From assembly GCF_035974275.1 (NCBI RefSeq), contig NZ_CP142422.1, positions 1,488,001 through 1,552,000 on the forward strand: a DNA stretch of 64,000 nucleotides. The letters are read 5' to 3'. Below are positions 60,036 to 64,000 of the stretch, one piece after another. This DNA is from Chryseobacterium sp. MYb264 (GTDB taxonomy: Bacteria > Bacteroidota > Bacteroidia > Flavobacteriales > Weeksellaceae). The notes under the pieces are model-generated. The model saw nothing but the letters and a program-made list of their open reading frames with translations. It made no database searches and had not been told where the DNA came from. Position 1 is the stretch's first letter; every line of letters starts with the position of its first letter. The position numbers and the translations under genes were made by a program.

Positions 60036-60820
60036 TCATGGATGATAGAAGTGATTGAGTTTTACCACGTTTTTCATCGTTCTGTGGTATCGTTCTATTT
60101 TCCCTTGGGTTTGCGGATGCATCGGTCTTCCGTGAACCTGCTTCATCTTTAAATCTTCTTTCAGGTAGGTTCTGAGTTCGTTTGATATGTAGCAGGAACC
60201 ATTGTCTGAGAGTAATTTCGGTTTGGCTTTAGACTTTAATTTTGCTTTTTCAATCGCTGTATTTACTGTTCTTTTCACATCTTCGGCCTTCATCGAATCG
60301 CATAGCTCCCAGTGGATGATATACCTGCTGTAGTCGTCTAAAACAGTGCTCAGATAGTACCAACCCCAACCAATCACTTTAAAATAAGTGAAATCTGTCT
60401 GCCACATTTGATGCACAAATTCTGTCTTATCCTTAAATTCATTTGCTGCTGAAAGTAAAAAATGATTCGGTGCAGGGATTAAATCCCGTTGCTTCAAAAT
60501 CCTGTAAACACTGGATTCTGAGATGAAAATACCTTGTTCATCGGTAATTTTGTGCGCCAGTTCTCTTGAGGAAAGTTCTGTATCTTCCAAAGCGATTTCT
60601 ACTACCAAATCTTTTTGTTCTTCCGGAATGCTATTCCATTGTCTTTTAGATGTTTTTTGGATGTTTCCAAGCCATCGTAGCCGTTTTCAAGGTATTTCTG
60701 ATACCACTTATAGAAAGTACTTCTTGCAATCCCAAAGCTTTCCAAGGTTTGTTTTACACCAATTTCACTCGTAGTAACTTCTTGAATAATTTCGTATTTC
60801 TCACTTGCTGATAATCTCAT
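60036..60820 (-). pseudogene. IS3-family transposase orfB, frameshifted and 3'-truncated
   Basis: The gene is split in two frames. The first part (60820-60602) has the helix-turn-helix 'SFGIARSTFYKWYQKYLE'; the second (up to 60608, ending 60036) has the DDE integrase core ('MWQTDFTYFKVIGWGWYYLS', 'LLSDNGSCYISNELRTYLK', 'QTQGKIERYHRTMKNV' with the final Glu). If read in the second frame, 'SKRQWNSIPEEQKDLVVEIA' joins the halves. The reading ends 'HFYHP' and a stop, about 60 residues short of the family's end. The copy cannot make an active transposase. Confidence 0.88.
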
Positions 60821-61262
60821 AAACTTTCTGTATTTATGGGTTAATCCAGCATGTCTAAGCTTTTTTTCACAATGTCATAGCGCAGAACCAAATCCGCAAC
60901 CATCTCTTTCAGGCGGGCATTCTCTTTCTTCAAATCCGACACTTCATCACTCGTTGCTTCTCTAATAACATCGCCATTGAGCCGTTTTTTACCGGCTTCC
61001 ATAAATTCTTTGTTCCATGAATAAAACTGAGATTGCGCAATACTATGCTGTCGGCATAGTTCTGCTACAGAAGTTTCTGCACAAAGCCCTTCCATTACAA
61101 TCAAAATTTTCTGCTCGGCTGTGAAGATCCTCCTTGTATTTTTACGGATGTCTTTAACGAATTTTTCGGAACTTTTCTTTTTAGGTGTTTCCATAATTAA
61201 ATGTAATTCTTTTTTTGAAAACACTCCTTAACTTTTATACTATATAATGTCTACTTTTTGCT
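60039..61262 (-). mobile_element. Truncated IS3-family insertion sequence
   Basis: It includes orfA (61194-60841) and the broken orfB (60820-60036). Homology stops at about 60039, where the sequence changes to AT-rich DNA that looks like the region following ssb, so the transposon's 3' end is deleted. The 5' end is probably near 'tgtctactttttgctgacg' (about 61245-61262), but without the partner inverted repeat the exact boundary cannot be fixed. Confidence 0.8.
60841..61194 (-). CDS. IS3-family transposase orfA
   Basis: The 117-residue product starts at the ATG 61194 ('METPKKKSSEKFVKDIRKNT'). It has the IS3 helix-turn-helix ('FTAEQKILIVMEGLCAETSV', 'LCRQHSIAQSQFYSWNKEF') and a C-terminal leucine-zipper-like helix ('DLKKENARLKEMVADLVLRY'), as in orfA proteins that bind the terminal repeats. 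It looks intact, but its orfB partner is broken. Confidence 0.9.
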   Translation of the reverse strand: METPKKKSSEKFVKDIRKNTRRIFTAEQKILIVMEGLCAETSVAELCRQHSIAQSQFYSWNKEFMEAGKKRLNGDVIREATSDEVSDLKKENARLKEMVADLVLRYDIVKKSLDMLD

Positions 61263-61295
61263 GACGATTTACACATAGATTAAAATTAATATATA

Positions 61296-61330
61296 TTTGA
61301 TATTACCTCAATTCGAATTGAGTATTTTTG
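61296..61330 (+). promoter_or_regulatory. Promoter of the ECF sigma factor gene
   Basis: TTTG (61296-61299), a 23-base spacer and TATTTTTG (61323-61330) fit the Bacteroidetes consensus at the upper spacer limit. The gene begins 29 bases after the box. Confidence 0.6.
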
Positions 61331-61359
61331 CGACTTACTGAAACCGTTCGGTTCTTATA

Positions 61360-61848
61360 ATGGAACATTTTAAAAAAATATATTTAGATTACAAACATCA
61401 AGTATACTTTTTTGTTAAAAAGTATATTTCAACTATGGAAGATGCTGAAGATGTTGTTCAGGAGATTTTTGTACATCTTTGGAAACATTCTTCCTCTCTG
61501 AAAAATCCGCAAACGTTAGAAGCTATCATCTTTAAAACCGCTCAACAGGAAGTTTCCAATTATTACAGAAAGAATAAAATACTTTTCTCTTACACTGATG
61601 AAAGTTTGATAAAAGATGAAGCCGATCCAGAAAAGGGAGATCATGAATTTAAAGATGAACAATTGAAAAAAATAGAGATTCTGATGGAAGAACTTCCGGA
61701 AAGAAGCAAAACTTTTTTCTATAAAAATAAACTGGAAAAAATAAGTTATTCTCAGATCGCAAAAGAAAATAATATCTCAAAAACAGCTGTAGAAAAACAG
61801 GTCAATAAAGTAATCCGATACATAAAGGCCAATCTAAATCTATTTTAA
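61360..61848 (+). CDS. ECF-type RNA polymerase sigma factor
   Basis: The 162-residue protein has sigma region 2 (about 5-70: 'YFFVKKYISTMEDAEDVVQE', 'IFVHLWKH') and region 4 (about 105-155: 'MEELPERSKTFFYKNKLEKI', 'SYSQIAKENNISKTAVEKQV'). Such factors redirect RNA polymerase in response to an outer-membrane signal. A FecR-type anti-sigma gene and an STN-type SusC gene follow on the same strand, the usual trio. A terminator-like hairpin lies between it and fecR. Confidence 0.95.
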   Translation: MEHFKKIYLDYKHQVYFFVKKYISTMEDAEDVVQEIFVHLWKHSSSLKNPQTLEAIIFKTAQQEVSNYYRKNKILFSYTDESLIKDEADPEKGDHEFKDEQLKKIEILMEELPERSKTFFYKNKLEKISYSQIAKENNISKTAVEKQVNKVIRYIKANLNLF

Positions 61849-61880
61849 CGAAATATTAACTCATGTAAACAAATCATTAA

Positions 61881-61906
61881 ATCCACCTCTTCGGGGTGGA
61901 TATTTT
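61881..61906 (+). terminator. Hairpin with T run between the sigma factor and fecR genes
   Basis: A 9-bp stem with one G-T pair (61881-61889 with 61893-61901) and a 3-base loop precedes 'attttta'. It lies 32 bases after the sigma stop and 26 bases before the FecR start, so it may attenuate read-through into fecR. Confidence 0.7.
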
Positions 61907-61931
61907 TATATTACTGCGTAAATATAATTGT

Positions 61932-62762
61932 ATGAAAGATTCTCAAAAACATTTTGAAAAAACCTGGAAGACTGTCTCTACTGAAAAACAGGAAATGGAT
62001 TCTGCAACAGATTCCAGAATATGGAGAGGACTAGAAGGAAAAATCAGAAGAGAACGTAGGCAAAAATATTATTGGAGTGCTGTTGCTGCTATTTTGCTGC
62101 CTTTGTTTGGGATACTGTTTTTCTATGAAGATGTTACTTTAAAAGAAACGAAAGGTGAGTTAACAGTACTTGTGTTGCGAGCAAATGAGTCATCTAAGAC
62201 TTTCAGATTATCAGATAATAGTATGATTACTTTAGAACCTCATAGTACATTATCGCTAAGTAAAGATTTTGGAGAACGCTCCAGAAATGTAACATTTCAA
62301 GGGAAAGGTTTCTTTTCTATTGCTAAAGATAAATCCAAACCTTTCATCGTCAATGCAGGTGATTTTAGTGTTGAAGTATTGGGAACAAAGTTTTCGGTCG
62401 ATCAGCAATCGGATGAAAAAAAGGTAAAGCTGCTTGAGGGAAAAGTAAAAATAGAACACAAGGGGAAGCTCACTTATCTTCTGCCACATGAGAACTGGAG
62501 CACTTCTCCTACCAAAAGTGATTTCCATTATTATGCAGTGAGCACGGCAAAATCTTTCACCTTTGAAAATACAACCTTCGAAGATGCCATCGCTGAAATA
62601 GAAAACACCTATGGAACTCATATTACCTATCCTCGAAAAATTGCTAAAAATCAAGTATCGGGTTCTTTTTCAGGAAATCTTAAAGAAATTCTTTCGATTA
62701 TAAATTATCCTTTTAACCTAAAAACAACATTCAACAATGACCAAGAAATAATTCTCTATTAA
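61932..62762 (+). CDS. FecR-family anti-sigma factor
   Basis: The product has 276 residues from the ATG at 61932 (an earlier in-frame ATG at 61896 lies in the hairpin region). It has a short cytoplasmic N-terminus that would bind the sigma factor, one membrane helix (about 53-72, 'YYWSAVAAILLPLFGILFFY'), the FecR domain ('FRLSDNSMITLEPHSTLSLS', 'PFIVNAGDFSVEVLGTKFSV') and a C-terminal DUF4974-type domain ('KSFTFENTTFEDAIAEIENT'). It relays occupancy of the SusC receptor across the periplasm. Confidence 0.94.
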   Translation: MKDSQKHFEKTWKTVSTEKQEMDSATDSRIWRGLEGKIRRERRQKYYWSAVAAILLPLFGILFFYEDVTLKETKGELTVLVLRANESSKTFRLSDNSMITLEPHSTLSLSKDFGERSRNVTFQGKGFFSIAKDKSKPFIVNAGDFSVEVLGTKFSVDQQSDEKKVKLLEGKVKIEHKGKLTYLLPHENWSTSPTKSDFHYYAVSTAKSFTFENTTFEDAIAEIENTYGTHITYPRKIAKNQVSGSFSGNLKEILSIINYPFNLKTTFNNDQEIILY

Positions 62763-62848
62763 AATAAAACAGCACTAATAATGTGGCGTTATCAGTGCTT
62801 GTATTAATTCAAAATTCGCTAAAGAATAATAATTAACTCATCAAATTT

Positions 62849-64000
62849 ATGAAAAAAACTGCAATTTCTATTGCTTTACTCGTAGCTGTAGGGTTACCGG
62901 TGTATAATTATGCACAAACCCAGGCTAATGTGCCTGTAACCAATACTCAAAAGCAGGTTCCTCTTGTCCAGATCATTAAAAAATTAGAAAAATCAACCAA
63001 AACTAAGTTTTTTTATTCTGCTTCAGATTTTAGAAATATTTGGGTAGATGAGAGCAAAATCAACTACTCTTCATTACAGCAAAGTTTAGAATATTTAAAA
63101 AAGAGTATTCCATTAGATTATCAAATTCAGAATAATACGATAACTCTAAGAAAATCAGCCAGTACTTCTTTTGTTGAAAATAATGTACAACCGATAAAAG
63201 ATACTCTGAACCAGCAGGAGAAAAAAATAGAAGAGGTAGTGGTTGTTGGATATGGCACCCAAAAGAAATCAATAATAACAGGTTCGGTATCTGTTGTAAA
63301 AGGTTCAGTAACCGAAGGGCAGCCCGTATTATCTGCAGGAAATGCTTTACAGGGTCTTGCAGCAGGTGTTACGGTTACTACACAAACAGGAGCTCCCGGT
63401 GGTGATGCCGGAAATATCAGAATCAGAGGGATCAACAGTTTCGGAGGATCTGACAGCAATCCGCTTGTGATTATTGACGGTGTTGCAGGAAATATGAACG
63501 ATATTGATGTTAATATGATTGAGTCTATCTCTGTTCTTAAAGATGCCGCTTCTTCTGCAATCTATGGTTCAAGAGCAGCTAATGGAGTTATTCTCGTGAC
63601 CACAAAACGTGCTAAAGGGAATAAGCTTACTGCACAATACAGAGTATATACAGGATGGCAAATGGCTACGGCAATCCCAAAAGTTACCGATGGCCTTACC
63701 TACATGAAGGTGTTTAACGATGCGAGTATGAATGACAACGGTACCAAGATCTACAGTGACGAAGCAATCAATGCTTTTTTAACCGCTTATAATAAAAACC
63801 CGAACAACTATGACTGGCAAAAGGCTATTCTTCAGGGAAGCGGATATTTACAGGATCATTATTTTTCACTGTCGGCAAAATCAGGAATTATAAGTGTAAC
63901 TCCATCATTTGGATATGCAAAGCAGGAAGGGATTATAAAAAACACCGATTTTACAAGGTTTACTTTCCGTAATAATATGGATATTACCCCAAATGATCAG
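62849..64000 (+). CDS. SusC/RagA TonB-linked receptor with STN signalling domain (cut by window edge)
   Basis: The frame opens at 62849 with a signal peptide (MKKTAISIALLVAVGLPVYN...YAQ) and stays open to the window end (384 codons; the family is about 1000-1100 residues). Residues about 38-102 form the STN domain ('PLVQIIKKLEKSTKTKFFYS', 'SLEYLKKSIPLDYQIQNN') that contacts FecR. Then come the TonB-box-like 'KIEEVVVVGYGTQKKS' and the plug ('ISVLKDAASSAIYGSRAANG'). There is no carboxypeptidase-like domain. With the sigma and FecR genes upstream it is a signal-transducing glycan or protein-fragment transporter. Confidence 0.95.
   Translation, partial: MKKTAISIALLVAVGLPVYNYAQTQANVPVTNTQKQVPLVQIIKKLEKSTKTKFFYSASDFRNIWVDESKINYSSLQQSLEYLKKSIPLDYQIQNNTITLRKSASTSFVENNVQPIKDTLNQQEKKIEEVVVVGYGTQKKSIITGSVSVVKGSVTEGQPVLSAGNALQGLAAGVTVTTQTGAPGGDAGNIRIRGINSFGGSDSNPLVIIDGVAGNMNDIDVNMIESISVLKDAASSAIYGSRAANGVILVTTKRAKGNKLTAQYRVYTGWQMATAIPKVTDGLTYMKVFNDASMNDNGTKIYSDEAINAFLTAYNKNPNNYDWQKAILQGSGYLQDHYFSLSAKSGIISVTPSFGYAKQEGIIKNTDFTRFTFRNNMDITPNDQ

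Noticed and set aside
57172..64000. Second copy of the tRNA-Arg 3' end as a right attachment site
   Set aside because: I looked for 'tttgaatcctgtcgaggtc' and its complement to the right of the recombinase and did not find a repeat, so no att pair is reported.
1..64000. CRISPR arrays and rRNA genes
   Set aside because: No regularly spaced identical repeats with unique spacers and no rRNA-like conserved segments were seen on either strand.

Overview
The window reads as chromosomal DNA of a Flavobacteriia member (Bacteroidota), most likely Chryseobacterium or a close Weeksellaceae relative. The reasons are the AT-rich base use, SusC/SusD pairs, promoters of the TTTG-N19-23-TAnnTTTG type, signal peptides ending in '...AQ', and dispersed intergenic palindromes that I associate with this group. 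The genus is inferred from gene content and style, not from an rRNA.

Left part (1-31 kb). The window opens in the 3' half of an iron-dependent alcohol dehydrogenase. A minus-strand polysaccharide utilisation operon (10980 down to 1818) follows: SusC, SusD, a GH144-like glucanase lipoprotein, an alpha/beta-hydrolase esterase and a GH3 beta-glucosidase. Together they suggest uptake and breakdown of a beta-glucan, possibly beta-1,2-glucan. Then come mostly housekeeping and orphan genes: DUF4197, DUF493, an ArsC-like protein, a deoxynucleoside kinase, two tandem glutaminyl cyclase lipoproteins, an AHSA1-type protein, a Na+/H+ antiporter, a bestrophin, DUF2490, DUF1398, two VOC proteins, DUF1569, and a TolC/HlyD/ABC-2 export operon that lacks an ATPase gene.

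Peptide locus (27.3-38.8 kb), the most interesting region. On the minus strand, three tiny peptide genes (two with double-glycine leaders, all with a GxxxG motif) precede a HlyD-type adaptor and a C39-peptidase ABC exporter (PCAT). A membrane-anchored TPR-AraC regulator lies next to them. Divergent from it is a plus-strand RiPP operon: a precursor with a class I lanthipeptide-type leader and a GG site but no cysteine, a secreted S9A prolyl oligopeptidase, and a LanB dehydratase split into glutamylation and elimination proteins. No LanC and no second transporter is present. I infer a cysteine-free dehydrated peptide that shares the PCAT exporter with a two-peptide bacteriocin.

Right part. A minus-strand protease-inhibitor operon holds two giant alpha-2-macroglobulin paralogues, both with a destroyed thioester site, plus ecotin. 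A plus-strand set (UbiA-like, recF, DUF721/DciA-like) follows, then the Gcr-type membrane protein, mtgA and a metal-chelate-binding lipoprotein. At 57172 a tRNA-Arg(ACG) marks the edge of a mobile island: a large serine recombinase, a small mobile-element protein, ssb and a truncated, frameshifted IS3-family copy. The window ends in an ECF sigma factor, a FecR anti-sigma factor and the start of an STN-type SusC receptor, a typical cell-surface signalling set.
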